From: Paraglaciecola mesophila KMM 241
GTDB taxonomy: Bacteria; Pseudomonadota; Gammaproteobacteria; Enterobacterales; Alteromonadaceae
Length of the DNA stretch: 64,000 nucleotides
Assembly: GCF_000315015.1 (NCBI RefSeq)
Contig: NZ_BAEP01000075.1
Coordinates: forward strand, 248,001 to 312,000
Direction: 5' to 3'
Shown here: one piece after another, positions 9,263 to 17,697 of the stretch
Layout of the letters: each line of letters starts with the position of its first letter
Position numbering within the stretch: position 1 is the stretch's first letter
Notes under the pieces: model-generated
Seen by the model: only the letters and a program-made list of their open reading frames with translations
The model's database searches: none
Told to the model about the DNA's origin: nothing
Position numbers and translations under genes: made by a program

Positions 9263-9631
9263 ATGAAAGCATTACTCATAATCCCTATTTCCGCGTTTGT
9301 ATTGTCTGGTTGTGCTTCAGCAGTTAAGCGCCATGAATTGGCTGCAGAGCATTTAAATAAAGCAGTAGATTGCGAGGAAGCACACGGGCATATCGCCTCA
9401 CTTGAATCCCATAAAACAACCGCTAGTGAAAAACTAGTCAATGGGGTGGCGTCTGTACTGCCAACCTCCATTTTACTAAACGTGATTTTGGGGGAGTTCA
9501 CCAGTCGCGCAGCCATTGCTACCGGTGCGTTTGACTCAAAAGTCGAGGACAAAATCAGTGACATACGAGATGGCTGTAGGTTAAAAATTGAAAGTGACGA
9601 GAGCGCAGAAGTGATGTTGGTGAAGCAATAA
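9263..9631 (+). CDS. Small lipoprotein of unknown function
   Basis: A 122-residue predicted lipoprotein. The signal peptide MKALLIIPISAFVLSGC has a perfect lipobox (LSGC, lipidated Cys at 17), so the mature chain is about 106 residues. A hydrophobic stretch, SVLPTSILLNVILGE, lies in the middle and two further cysteines (CEEAHGH and DGCRLK) could form a disulfide. No family recognised. It starts a run of three small ORFs on the plus strand that ends at 10193, but a gap of about 60 bp separates it from the next. Confidence 0.7.
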   Translation: MKALLIIPISAFVLSGCASAVKRHELAAEHLNKAVDCEEAHGHIASLESHKTTASEKLVNGVASVLPTSILLNVILGEFTSRAAIATGAFDSKVEDKISDIRDGCRLKIESDESAEVMLVKQ

Positions 9632-9691
9632 TAGGGGTTAGCCCGAGAATGATAGATGTTGAGAGCTATTCATGCTCTTGAACCGATACTC

Positions 9692-9835
9692 ATGAGTTTA
9701 AGTGACTCAAATTTATATGTCTTATCCACATTTGTCTTTATATCGGTTTTATCTACTGGTTTTGTTATTGGATTTTACAGTAGGATAAAGCGAACAATAA
9801 AAATAAAAGGCAAACGGCATGAAAAAATCACTTAG
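9692..9835 (+). CDS. Possible 47-residue small membrane protein
   Basis: An ATG-initiated ORF encodes one hydrophobic segment (YVLSTFVFISVLSTGFVIGF) followed by a strongly basic tail (RIKRTIKIKGKRHEK), the topology of a single-pass inner-membrane microprotein by the positive-inside rule. Its 3' end overlaps the next membrane-protein gene by 17 bp, suggesting translational coupling. No clear Shine-Dalgarno sequence is visible, so it may not be translated. Confidence 0.4.
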   Translation: MSLSDSNLYVLSTFVFISVLSTGFVIGFYSRIKRTIKIKGKRHEKIT

Positions 9836-10193
9836 TTGGGCAAATTCTTTAGATTGGTTTTTGGCGCTATTGGCTTTATTAGCGGGGTTGGCGGTACTGC
9901 AAACATTTGTGATTGGAAAGCATTACATCATCCCTAGCGTGTTATTGGTGGTCACTGTACTTCTAGGTAACTTGGCTTTTTATGGGTTAACGCAAACGAA
10001 TTGGGCTAAAAGAGTAAACTTTTGGTGTGGCTTTTTGCTTACGTCTCACGGTTTATTCGCTTTGTTCTGGTCGAAAAAATATCGCGAAGTATTGGGTGAT
10101 CAGTTTGAGTTAGTGTGTGGCGCAGTCACCTTAGTATTTCTCGTGTTAACTTGGATGTATGCCAAGCGCAATAGGTTGTTTATTAAAGACTAA
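9819..10193 (+). CDS. Four-helix membrane protein of unknown function
   Basis: A 124-residue integral membrane protein with four predicted helices (about 13-32, 38-57, 66-84 and 99-116) and short basic loops. No family recognised. The ATG at 9819 is preceded by AAAGG at a 7-base distance. It overlaps the candidate 47-residue membrane protein just upstream, so the two may be made together. Confidence 0.65.
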   Translation: MKKSLSWANSLDWFLALLALLAGLAVLQTFVIGKHYIIPSVLLVVTVLLGNLAFYGLTQTNWAKRVNFWCGFLLTSHGLFALFWSKKYREVLGDQFELVCGAVTLVFLVLTWMYAKRNRLFIKD

Positions 10194-10205
10194 GCAGCGT
10201 TTATT

Positions 10206-10703
10206 TTACTTTTCGCCGGGGTTAATCATTTCAGCTTTTGCTACCACAAATGCGTTAGCTTCTTCTGATAAGGCTCTGGCGGAAAGATAATTTTTGCCAC
10301 CTTTGTGGTGCAGCAACCAACCGCTGCCGGTGGCTTCAATTTTGGTGATATCAGCCCACAGTAGCGTGCTTTTAATATGTATTGATTCGCTACTGATGCC
10401 TTCTTCGTTTACCGTTAGTGTAAGCTCGGTGTTGGCGGCTTTACTGATGAGTTGCCTTCCCAGCCACCAAGCTTTTTTATAGCGCACACTGAATGCTTCA
10501 AGGCCGCCTAAGGCGACAATAAACCAAGCGACGAATGGGTCTATCGGAGTAAGCATAAGCAGCATTAGCCCTGCTAAGCCTAATAAAACCGCGATGGTGT
10601 AGGCTTTTTTTGAGGAGACCGACGGGGCTGATGCATCGTAAGTTTCTATGTAGTGGCTTTTGTCTAATACGTAGCTTGTTGAGTAACTAAAGGGCGCAGT
10701 CAT
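10206..10703 (-). CDS. YcxB-like membrane protein
   Basis: A 165-residue protein with an N-terminal soluble stretch (YVLDKSHYIETYD), two closely spaced membrane helices (about 36-52 and 55-70), and a C-terminal beta-rich domain. The order and the motifs (LTVNEEGISSES, LLWADITKIEATGSGWLLHHKGGKNYLSARAL in two adjoining blocks) match YcxB-like proteins, a family of unknown function with a PH-like C-terminal domain. It is transcribed toward the preceding plus-strand gene with 12 bp between stops. No strong ribosome binding site is visible. Confidence 0.65.
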   Translation of the reverse strand: MTAPFSYSTSYVLDKSHYIETYDASAPSVSSKKAYTIAVLLGLAGLMLLMLTPIDPFVAWFIVALGGLEAFSVRYKKAWWLGRQLISKAANTELTLTVNEEGISSESIHIKSTLLWADITKIEATGSGWLLHHKGGKNYLSARALSEEANAFVVAKAEMINPGEK

Positions 10704-10828
10704 TGGCTTTTATAAATCAATCTAAAAAAGTAGTGTATCGGGATGTGACTTACCTTGATACTTGTTTTCATTGGCTTTCACACTGAAAGGCAAACGAATA
10801 CATATATGCGCTCTATACAGGATCCAAT

Positions 10829-11320
10829 ATGCAACCCTTCAGTCTATTTACCGATGGTAGTGTGAATACCCAAACTGGGGTGGGTTATGGTGCATATCTT
10901 CTTATCTCACTTGATCATTCCCCCCTAAAAGAATTACAAAAGCAGATAAAGCTTCGGCGTTTCGAGCAGACCAGTTCGACTCAACTAGAGTTACAAACCT
11001 TATTATGGGCGCTCGGTGAAATCACTGAACTTGGTTGCACCAAAGACATAGAGTTAACTGTGTATACGGATTCACAGAACATCATAGGTTTACCTAAACG
11101 TCGCACGCGCCTTGAAAAGAACGATTATTATTCGAGTAAAAATAAACGTTTATCTCACTACCCACTCTACCAAGCGTTATATCGGCTCACGGACAACATT
11201 AAATGTGATTTCGTAAAAGTGGCTGGACATCAGCCTTCTCGTGATAAAGACGAAATCGCTCAGCGTTTTACCTTAGTCGATAAGGCCGCTAGGCGTTCAC
11301 TGCGAGAAGCGCTTCGTTAG
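10829..11320 (+). CDS. RNase H-like protein
   Basis: A 163-residue protein with the RNase HI fold. The expected acidic residues are present in order: Asp9 in LFTDGSVN, Glu in STQLELQTLLWAL, Asp in VYTDSQN and Asp in the C-terminal FTLVDKAARR, with the family His in VAGHQPSRD. RNase HI cleaves RNA in RNA-DNA hybrids. The insertion around KRRTRLEKNDYYSSKNKRLSHY differs from housekeeping RnhA, so this is probably a second, divergent RNase H rather than rnhA itself. The start at 10829 is an ATG; no strong Shine-Dalgarno. It converges on the MscS gene with 7 bp between stops. Confidence 0.75.
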   Translation: MQPFSLFTDGSVNTQTGVGYGAYLLISLDHSPLKELQKQIKLRRFEQTSSTQLELQTLLWALGEITELGCTKDIELTVYTDSQNIIGLPKRRTRLEKNDYYSSKNKRLSHYPLYQALYRLTDNIKCDFVKVAGHQPSRDKDEIAQRFTLVDKAARRSLREALR

Positions 11321-11327
11321 TGGTGGA

Positions 11328-12365
11328 TTATTCATCCTCAGGGACGTCTACGACATCTTTGATTTCGGCCAATTTCTGTTTAAGTTGGTCAATGCTCTTT
11401 TCTATCGCTTGACGCTGGTCTTTCTCGGCATGAGTGAGTTGCTCTTCTAAACTCTTTATTTGCGCTAATGTCTCAATTTTATCATTGGCTTGTTGCTGAG
11501 CTTGCTCGGCTTTATCGAATGCGATGTCTTCTGCGGTGGACTCTGTATGAACTTGGTTAAATGCGGGTGAGTGGGCGATTTTTCGCTGAACATCTGGGCC
11601 CGCATGTTGGCTAACAAAGTTTGGCGACATAATTTCAATGTCATTATCGTGAAGGCAATCTAGTACATGGCGGTGTAAGTTTGAGCGAGCCGTCAGTAGG
11701 TTTTTCACTTCTACTAATAGGCCGCTGACACGATAACTGACCGAGAAATCACCCAATTGAGTGACATGCACAAATGGGTCTTCTAGTCCGGCTTGTTTTG
11801 CGGCTTGCAATAGTAGCTCATCAATTTTGCTGTGATGCAGATCGTAACCCAATGACAATTCAACACTTATGATGGTGCCTGAGCGACGGATCACGCTAAC
11901 GGGTTTATTGATCAGCAAGCTGTTTGGAATCGATACCAACTCTCGGTTTTGCGTTTGAATCTCGCAATCAAACAAACCCAGCTCAGTCACTCGGCCAAAA
12001 TTACTGTCAAAACTGATAAAATCCCCAGTGCGAAACGGTTGAGTGAAGCGCAATAACGCCCCCGCCATTAAATTGCTGAACAAGGTGGTAGAGGAAAAGG
12101 CGAGCAAACCAGAAAGCAATAAGCCGATTAAGCTTAAAATCTGTAGTTCTAAGCTTTCAGATATGGGAAGCATAATCACGACGGTGACTAGGCCAATCAA
12201 CATCAGCATTAACATACCAAGCTGACGGGCGAAAATATTTTCGTCTCCAGTGTGTTTGAGTTTATTGAACAGGAATACTTGAGCGAGCCAGGTCAGCAAA
12301 CCAAAGAAAATTAAGGTCAATACAACTGGAAGCCAATCGCTGATGAAAGTGTCACTTAAAGGCAT
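11328..12365 (-). CDS. MscS-family mechanosensitive channel
   Basis: A 345-residue small-conductance mechanosensitive channel homologue. Three or four membrane segments (about 12-32, 45-67, 75-100) lead into the pore-lining helix LLSGLLAFSSTTLFSNLMAG (81-100) and the conserved beta domain, RFTQPFRTGDFISF, GRVTELGLFDCEIQTQ and VSIPNSLLINKPV. The C-terminal 70 residues are a charged coiled coil (EKAEQAQQQANDKIETLAQ...), longer than in E. coli MscS and likely cytoplasmic. Such channels open under membrane tension to release solutes on hypo-osmotic shock, relevant to a marine bacterium. Confidence 0.88.
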   Translation of the reverse strand: MPLSDTFISDWLPVVLTLIFFGLLTWLAQVFLFNKLKHTGDENIFARQLGMLMLMLIGLVTVVIMLPISESLELQILSLIGLLLSGLLAFSSTTLFSNLMAGALLRFTQPFRTGDFISFDSNFGRVTELGLFDCEIQTQNRELVSIPNSLLINKPVSVIRRSGTIISVELSLGYDLHHSKIDELLLQAAKQAGLEDPFVHVTQLGDFSVSYRVSGLLVEVKNLLTARSNLHRHVLDCLHDNDIEIMSPNFVSQHAGPDVQRKIAHSPAFNQVHTESTAEDIAFDKAEQAQQQANDKIETLAQIKSLEEQLTHAEKDQRQAIEKSIDQLKQKLAEIKDVVDVPEDE

Positions 12366-12545
12366 GGCGAGTCCGAAATAATCTGAGTTATCTAAAGTTC
12401 GTATCTTGTTATACCTTGATTTTACAGCTGATTTCCAGTGGATTCACTTTTAACGTGCTATCAAGTTATCACCAACTTACGCAGACGCCCCGAATCACTT
12501 CAATATTGCCGTGGCTTTTTTTGGGTTAAATCAAAGAATAGCTGA

Positions 12546-12582
12546 TTGACATTCGAAAAAACATATATATGATTTGTCGAAT
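12546..12582 (+). promoter_or_regulatory. ars operon promoter with overlapping ArsR-type operator
   Basis: A consensus -35 TTGACA (12546-12551) is 16 bp from a TATGAT -10 (12568-12573). Spanning it is the inverted repeat ATTCGA (12551-12556) and TCGAAT (12577-12582). The imperfect dyad covering the core promoter, 22 bp ahead of arsR, is the usual arrangement for ArsR/SmtB autorepression relieved by arsenite. Confidence 0.7.
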
Positions 12583-12603
12583 ATTAAAAAGCGGAGCGTT
12601 TTT

Positions 12604-12951
12604 ATGTCTACCCCTATTTTGTCACCTCTTTCGTTTTACAAATGTTTGTCAGATGACACGCGCCTAAAAGCATTGATGTTGATTTATCTTGAAAAAGAAT
12701 TGTGTGTCTGTGACCTGATAACCGCGCTAGAGTTGAGCCAACCTAAAGTATCTCGGCATTTAGCTGATTTACGCAAGTGTCATATCTTGCTGGATGAACG
12801 TCGAGGGAAGTGGGTGTACTACTCGGTTAACCCTAAATTGCCAGAATGGGCGATGAAAGTACTCGAACTGACCGCGCACAACACAGAAGCCTATTTGAAT
12901 GACAATATCACCAATTTGAATATGGCCAAGCAAAGCGAGTGCTGTCCATAA
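12604..12951 (+). CDS. arsR: ArsR-family arsenical repressor
   Basis: A 115-residue winged-helix repressor of the ArsR/SmtB family. The ELCVCDLI motif (about residues 31-38) has the paired cysteines that bind As(III) in the E. coli-type sensor helix, followed by the recognition helix SQPKVSRHLADLRK and wing DERRGKWVYYSVN. The C-terminus ends SECCP, a possible additional thiol pair. The ATG at 12604 has GGAGCG at good spacing; an in-frame TTG at 12574 lies inside the promoter and is rejected. First gene of the ars operon. Confidence 0.92.
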   Translation: MSTPILSPLSFYKCLSDDTRLKALMLIYLEKELCVCDLITALELSQPKVSRHLADLRKCHILLDERRGKWVYYSVNPKLPEWAMKVLELTAHNTEAYLNDNITNLNMAKQSECCP

Positions 12952-12973
12952 CGAATGTTGTTCATAAAAAGAA

Positions 12974-13001
12974 CGGCGGTGCTTAAAAAATAGCAGTGCC
13001 G
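12974..13001 (+). other. Hairpin in the arsR-arsC gap
   Basis: CGGCGGTGCT (12974-12983) pairs with AGCAGTGCCG (12992-13001), with one wobble and one mismatch, around an A-rich loop. No T-run follows, so it is not an intrinsic terminator. It may protect or adjust the downstream arsC mRNA. Confidence 0.4.
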
Positions 13002-13062
13002 ACCACAGCATTTTATTTGTTTGCACTATGTGCATCACCTTAAAAGCAAAGCGAGGATCACC

Positions 13063-13533
13063 TTGAAAGTCTTATTTATATGTACCCACAACCGTTGTCG
13101 TAGCATTTTATCCGAAGCGATTACGAATCATGTTGGTCAAGGCAAGATTGAGGCGCAAAGCGCTGGCAGCCAACCTGTTGGCGAAGTACATCCACTGTCG
13201 ATTAAATATTTGCAAGAAGCCGGTATTAGCACCGACGGTTTAATTAGCCAATCGTGGAACGAGTTTGAAGATTTCGCCCCCGATGTAGTGATCACAGTAT
13301 GCGACAGTGCGGCCGGAGAGAGCTGCCCACTTTGGTTTGGTCAAAGTGTCAAAGTGCACTGGGGCTTAGCTGACCCTTCAAAATTAACCGGTAGTGAAGA
13401 GGAAATAGCGCAGGCATTTCGCACCACTATTGATGAAATTACCCAGCGCGTTAATGCCATGCTGAGCATAAATGTAAACACCCAAGACCAACAAGCATTG
13501 CGCGAGGCATTTCAAGCGTTAGGAGCTCAGTAA
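13063..13533 (+). CDS. arsC: Arsenate reductase, LMW phosphatase type
   Basis: A 156-residue arsenate reductase of the low-molecular-weight tyrosine-phosphatase fold, which reduces As(V) to As(III) for export. The P-loop is C7-T-H-N-R-C-R13 and the relay cysteines are Cys80 and Cys88 (CDSAAGESC), as in thioredoxin-coupled Ars[10 protein letters not shown] contains the conserved Asp. The start is best placed at TTG 13063 (MKVLFICT), which matches family N-termini and has GAGG upstream; the frame stays open to a TTG at 13021. It ends TAATG, overlapping arsH by one base. Confidence 0.92.
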   Translation: MKVLFICTHNRCRSILSEAITNHVGQGKIEAQSAGSQPVGEVHPLSIKYLQEAGISTDGLISQSWNEFEDFAPDVVITVCDSAAGESCPLWFGQSVKVHWGLADPSKLTGSEEEIAQAFRTTIDEITQRVNAMLSINVNTQDQQALREAFQALGAQ

Positions 13534-14267
13534 TGACTGATATTAAAATAGTAAACTCAGATACCTTACCTGAAAACGTGCAAGCCGAGGCATTCAGTGC
13601 CCCGAATTTTGCACTATTTAATACAGAGGCGTCTGCCCACAAGCCACGCATTTTGTTGTTGTACGGTTCATTACGCGAGCGTTCATTTAGCCGATTAGTG
13701 GTGGAAGAAAGCGCAAGGATTTTGCAAGCAATGGGCGCAGAAACGCGCATTTTTAACCCACAAGGATTGCCTCTACCAGATGGGGATGACGCATCAAACC
13801 CTAAAGTGGCGGAATTGCGCGAGTTGATGATGTGGTCAGAAGGTCAGGTATGGTGCTCTCCTGAGCGTCACGGTTCGATGACAGGTATTTTAAAAAGCCA
13901 AATTGATTGGGTTCCACTGTCGGTGGGCGCAGTTCGGCCAACTCAAGGGAAAACCTTAGCGGTTATGCAAGTGAGCGGCGGCTCTCAATCATTTAATGCA
14001 GTGAATCAAATGCGGGTATTAGGTCGCTGGATGCGCATGCTGACCATACCGAATCAATCTTCTGTGGCAAAAGCGTTCATGGAATTTGATGATGACAACC
14101 GCATGAAGCCTTCTTCTTACTACAACCGTATTGTTGACGTGCTTGAAGAGCTAATGAAGTTCACTTTGCTGACGCGCGACAATAAAGATTACTTGGTTGA
14201 TCGTTATTCTGAGCGTGTTGAATCTGCTGAGCAGTTAAGCCAACGCGTTAATCAACGCTCTATTTAA
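13533..14267 (+). CDS. arsH: ArsH, NADPH-dependent FMN reductase
   Basis: A 244-residue flavoprotein of the ArsH family. The flavodoxin-like fold opens with [16 protein letters not shown] (FMN phosphate loop), then [20 protein letters not shown] and the conserved [24 protein letters not shown] segment seen in two adjoining blocks. ArsH oxidises trivalent organoarsenicals to less toxic pentavalent forms, and can reduce oxygen or quinones. AGGAG at 13521-13525 precedes the ATG, which shares an A with the arsC stop, so translation is coupled. Confidence 0.93.
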   Translation: MTDIKIVNSDTLPENVQAEAFSAPNFALFNTEASAHKPRILLLYGSLRERSFSRLVVEESARILQAMGAETRIFNPQGLPLPDGDDASNPKVAELRELMMWSEGQVWCSPERHGSMTGILKSQIDWVPLSVGAVRPTQGKTLAVMQVSGGSQSFNAVNQMRVLGRWMRMLTIPNQSSVAKAFMEFDDDNRMKPSSYYNRIVDVLEELMKFTLLTRDNKDYLVDRYSERVESAEQLSQRVNQRSI

Positions 14268-14280
14268 GGAGGTCAATCTA

Positions 14281-15348
14281 ATGGGTTTATTTGAGCGTTA
14301 TTTATCGGTTTGGGTAGCGGTGAGTATTGCTGCTGGTGTTATTTTAGGCAGCTTTTTCCCGGATGTATTTGCCTTAGTTGCTGGATTTGAGTATGCACAC
14401 GTTAACTTAGTAGTGGCGGTCCTTATTTGGTTGATGATCTACCCCATGATGATTCAAATCGATTTTTCTTCGATTAAAGATGTAGGGCGCAAACCCAAAG
14501 GGCTAGCGTTAACTCTGGTGATCAATTGGTTGGTTAAGCCATTCACCATGGCCGCGTTAGGTTGGCTATTTTTTAAAGGTTTGTTTGCCGATTGGGTTGA
14601 CCCTCAAACCGCAAATGAATACATAGCTGGCATGATTTTACTGGGCGTTGCGCCGTGCACTGCCATGGTATTTGTGTGGAGCCAATTGACTAAAGGGGAT
14701 GCAAACTACACCTTGGTTCAGGTGTCGGTGAACGATATTATTATGATTTTCGCGTTTGCCCCAATCAGCGCATTGCTGTTAGGCATGAGCGATATTCAAG
14801 TGCCATGGGAAACCCTGATCATATCGGTCGTTTTGTATGTATTACTACCGCTAGTGGCTGGTGCGATGACGCGTTCTTGGCTGAATAAGCGCCATGACAA
14901 TACAGCGAATAATCTAGACAGCAGCGCTGACAATGGGGAAGTGAGAATAGCGCGTTTTGTTGCTGCGCTTAAGCCTTGGTCTATCATTGGTTTGTTAGCG
15001 ACTGTGGTATTGCTGTTTGGTTTTCAAGCGCAAACCATATTAGATAAGCCGCAAATGATCGTTTTGATTGCTATCCCGTTATTGCTACAAACCTATGGCA
15101 TTTTTGCCATTACCTATTACGTAGCAAAGCGTATGCGTTTACCTCACAACGTGGCTGCACCAGCGAGTATGATTGGCTCGTCTAACTTTTTTGAATTGGC
15201 AGTGGCGGTGGCAATATCGCTATTTGGCTTACATTCAGGGGCGGCGTTAGCGACTGTGGTAGGGGTACTGGTAGAAGTGCCGGTCATGCTTTCGTTAGTA
15301 TATTTTGCAAACCGCACAAAGGCGTGGTTTCCAGCTCAACAGGCATAA
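14281..15348 (+). CDS. acr3: Arsenite efflux permease, ACR3 type
   Basis: A 355-residue polytopic membrane protein, about ten helices, of the ACR3 family of arsenite/proton antiporters. The key Cys at about 126 lies in [16 protein letters not shown] in the fourth helix, and [19 protein letters not shown] is the second family signature. It is not the unrelated ArsB fold. TAAGGAGGT just upstream is a near-perfect ribosome binding site. It is the last gene of arsR-arsC-arsH-acr3 and is followed by a terminator. Confidence 0.93.
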   Translation: MGLFERYLSVWVAVSIAAGVILGSFFPDVFALVAGFEYAHVNLVVAVLIWLMIYPMMIQIDFSSIKDVGRKPKGLALTLVINWLVKPFTMAALGWLFFKGLFADWVDPQTANEYIAGMILLGVAPCTAMVFVWSQLTKGDANYTLVQVSVNDIIMIFAFAPISALLLGMSDIQVPWETLIISVVLYVLLPLVAGAMTRSWLNKRHDNTANNLDSSADNGEVRIARFVAALKPWSIIGLLATVVLLFGFQAQTILDKPQMIVLIAIPLLLQTYGIFAITYYVAKRMRLPHNVAAPASMIGSSNFFELAVAVAISLFGLHSGAALATVVGVLVEVPVMLSLVYFANRTKAWFPAQQA

Positions 15349-15358
15349 CACGTAATAA

Positions 15359-15396
15359 GCATGGCCATAGAAATGCACCTTGGCCATGCGCTTTTT
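15359..15396 (+). terminator. Rho-independent terminator of the ars operon
   Basis: GCATGGCCA (15359-15367) pairs with TGGCCATGC (15381-15389); GC then TTTTT follows. It also separates the operon from convergent dapD. Confidence 0.85.
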
Positions 15397-15408
15397 GAAC
15401 GCTAGTAA

Positions 15409-16305
15409 TTAGTCGTTGCTGTGCAAGCTGGCGTTTAAGCCGCCCCATTTAGACGAATCAGCAACAATGGCTTCAACAGCGCCACTTTGGCTGTTACGAC
15501 GGAATAATAAACTGTTCATACCGGATAACTCACGAGCTGCCACGACTTCGCCATCAGGTGTAGTGACCTTCGTGCCAGCAGTAATATATAAGCCAGCTTC
15601 AACGATACAGTCATCACCTAGTGAAATACCGATACCAGCGTTCGCCCCAACCATGCTGTTTTTACCAATTGCATTGATAGTTTTACCGCCGCCTGAAAGT
15701 GTACCCATAGTCGATGCGCCGCCGCCGATGTCAGAGCCATCGCCGACCACCACGCCTTGTGAAATACGCCCTTCAACCATAGAGCTGCCCAAGGTACCAG
15801 CGTTGAAGTTAACAAACCCTTCATGCATGACCGTTGAGCCAGACGCTAAATGTGCTCCTAAACGAACACGATCAGCATCACCAATACGCACACCTTCAGG
15901 AATGACGTAGTCGGTCATACGTGGGAATTTATCAATAGAGCTGACGGTTAAATGATGATGTTCACTGGCAATAGCGGCACGTAACTCGTCTACCTTGGTT
16001 GGCAGAACAGGGCCTGCAGACGTCCAAGCGACATTGGTAAGTAAACCAAAAATGCCTTCAAGATTAATGTTGTTAGGCGTCACCGCACCTTCAGACAATA
16101 AGTGCAAACGCAGGTAAGCGTCTTCGATGTTCTGTGGTGCGCCGTCGATTTCAAGCTCAACTTCAACAAAATCGCTGTTGATCACGCCCACTTTCTGCGC
16201 AAGACAGCTACGCGCAATTTGGGTGTTCGCGCGGGGAAACCACACATCTAACGTTTTACCACTGGTGGCATCAATGTAGCGATGACCAATACGTTTTACA
16301 GTCAT
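15409..16305 (-). CDS. dapD: Tetrahydrodipicolinate N-succinyltransferase, mycobacterial type
   Basis: A 298-residue left-handed beta-helix acyltransferase for the succinylase branch of lysine/diaminopimelate synthesis. It transfers succinyl from succinyl-CoA to tetrahydrodipicolinate. Hexapeptide repeats run from about 140 to 265 (VRIGDADRVRLGAHL, STVMHEGFVNFNAG, GVVVGDGSDIGGGAS, MGTLSGGG). The N-terminus (LDVWFPRA) and the GTLGSSMVEGRIS block resemble the M. tuberculosis-type DapD, which is about 317 residues, rather than the 274-residue E. coli enzyme. The ATG at 16305 has AGGAA upstream. Whether the genome also has the E. coli type cannot be seen here. Confidence 0.88.
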   Translation of the reverse strand: MTVKRIGHRYIDATSGKTLDVWFPRANTQIARSCLAQKVGVINSDFVEVELEIDGAPQNIEDAYLRLHLLSEGAVTPNNINLEGIFGLLTNVAWTSAGPVLPTKVDELRAAIASEHHHLTVSSIDKFPRMTDYVIPEGVRIGDADRVRLGAHLASGSTVMHEGFVNFNAGTLGSSMVEGRISQGVVVGDGSDIGGGASTMGTLSGGGKTINAIGKNSMVGANAGIGISLGDDCIVEAGLYITAGTKVTTPDGEVVAARELSGMNSLLFRRNSQSGAVEAIVADSSKWGGLNASLHSND

Positions 16306-16437
16306 TTATCTTTCCTAGTGTCGATAGTTTAAAAAATTGAGGGCGAATTATGGCGTGAAACGACGTAATTGACAGCCCCCTTTTGCTTATAAATTATAAT
16401 TTACAGGAAATTTTGCCCAGCGTAGACCAGTCATAGC

Positions 16438-17274
16438 TTACAAACTAAGTGATAGTTCGTTTTTGATTTTCTCTGTTGCGGCAATTTTTTTCTGCACGGC
16501 AAAATCGACCAATTGTAATTCAACCCCTCGGTTGGCCGAGTTGGCCGCATTAGGTGGGAAGAAACACAAAGTAAGTACTTCGTTGTAGCTGTCTTTTTGC
16601 CACACGTAACAACGATTAAAACCCGTGTGCAATAGTGCGCGGCCAGCGTCGTCAGCCACAAATTTGGCACTGCGTGATACCCGTAATTCTTCAAAGAATG
16701 CGATGACGTCGTTTTTTACGTCTTCCCTAGGGGAGAGAGTCTTAATAAAGCTGCTAAGCGGCACATCATCTTGGGTCAGGTTGGTTTGCTTGAGTGCATC
16801 GGCAATGCTAATAGGCTCACCATACTTAGCAACCGCTGAGACCAACACGTCTTTGAGTACGTCTTTAATACCCACATAAGCACTTTCAACGGTATACACG
16901 CTATTAATTTGAGTAACAAAGCCATTGAATTTATTAAAATGCAACGCCAGGCGCTGTTCTAAACGGGAGTTTTGATAGGGCTGGTAAAAACTTAAACGTA
17001 CTTTGTCACTGCGGCTACTGCCGGCGATGTGATGTAATTTAGCGCCCTGGTCGTAAAGAGATATTGCGCTGGCAAGAGCGTTGTCACCTATATGCATCTG
17101 TTTTATATCAACAGTGCTGCGGCTATCCGCTCCAGATAGACGGTGCGACGCGTCGAAGCGCTTAAGACCTGTGGTGTGTTCTAATACATGAGGGGAGGGG
17201 ACTTGTGCCAAACTAAAACAAGCAAATGACACACTACTGACAAACATAAAACGACGTAACCAGGGTAATTTCAT
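16438..17274 (-). CDS. Exported protein of unknown function
   Basis: A 278-residue protein with a signal peptide (LPWLRRFMFVSSVSFACFSLAQ). The mature part is mixed alpha/beta with the motifs LASAISLYDQGAKLHHIAGSS near residue 65-85, RLSFYQPYQNSRLEQRLALH, and a possible disulfide pair in FNRCYVW and LTLCFFPPNAANSANRG. No family recognised. AGGAA precedes the ATG at 17274; the longer in-frame ORF up to 17322 adds a second hydrophobic start and is less likely. It lies after dapD's promoter region and is probably its own transcript. Confidence 0.65.
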   Translation of the reverse strand: MKLPWLRRFMFVSSVSFACFSLAQVPSPHVLEHTTGLKRFDASHRLSGADSRSTVDIKQMHIGDNALASAISLYDQGAKLHHIAGSSRSDKVRLSFYQPYQNSRLEQRLALHFNKFNGFVTQINSVYTVESAYVGIKDVLKDVLVSAVAKYGEPISIADALKQTNLTQDDVPLSSFIKTLSPREDVKNDVIAFFEELRVSRSAKFVADDAGRALLHTGFNRCYVWQKDSYNEVLTLCFFPPNAANSANRGVELQLVDFAVQKKIAATEKIKNELSLSL

Positions 17275-17697
17275 TGGGTTCCTAATGGCGTAAACAACTG
17301 AGCCGAGTATGCAGCATAGCACTTAGTGCTTGCTGGCAACAATCACTGGCGTAGGTGCTAAAAGATTGTTCAATGCCAAACCCTAACCTTGTGTAATAAG
17401 TCTAATGTGTTAACAAAAACAGGTTGTTAATCAGCTGCCCCGCATTTTATCAAGCAGATTACTTAAGCACTTGAATTTGCAACATTAGCAGATTAATCTA
17501 TCCGTCGTAAGTTGTGTTTTATGTTGCTTTCACGCGCAGATTGCGATGAAAAAAGCGCGGTAAAACTCAGTGTTGAGCGTCGTCGAACATCCGTTCGCAA
17601 CCCATATCAAATTTCTTCTAAGGTGTTTCATTGAGTAAATGTATGTCAAATTTTTGCTGCTATTCCATGCAAGCCTTAACTGCTGTATAACGGCGCC
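17275..17697. other. 423-bp divergent intergenic region
   Basis: It separates the minus-strand exported protein from the plus-strand RIO kinase. No ORF with coding character and no structured RNA was recognised. A TATAAC at 17686-17691 lies six bases before the RIO kinase ATG and may be its -10 element. Confidence 0.5.

Noticed and set aside
12574-12603. Upstream TTG start for arsR
   Set aside because: It lies within the -10/operator region and lacks a ribosome binding site; ATG at 12604 has one.
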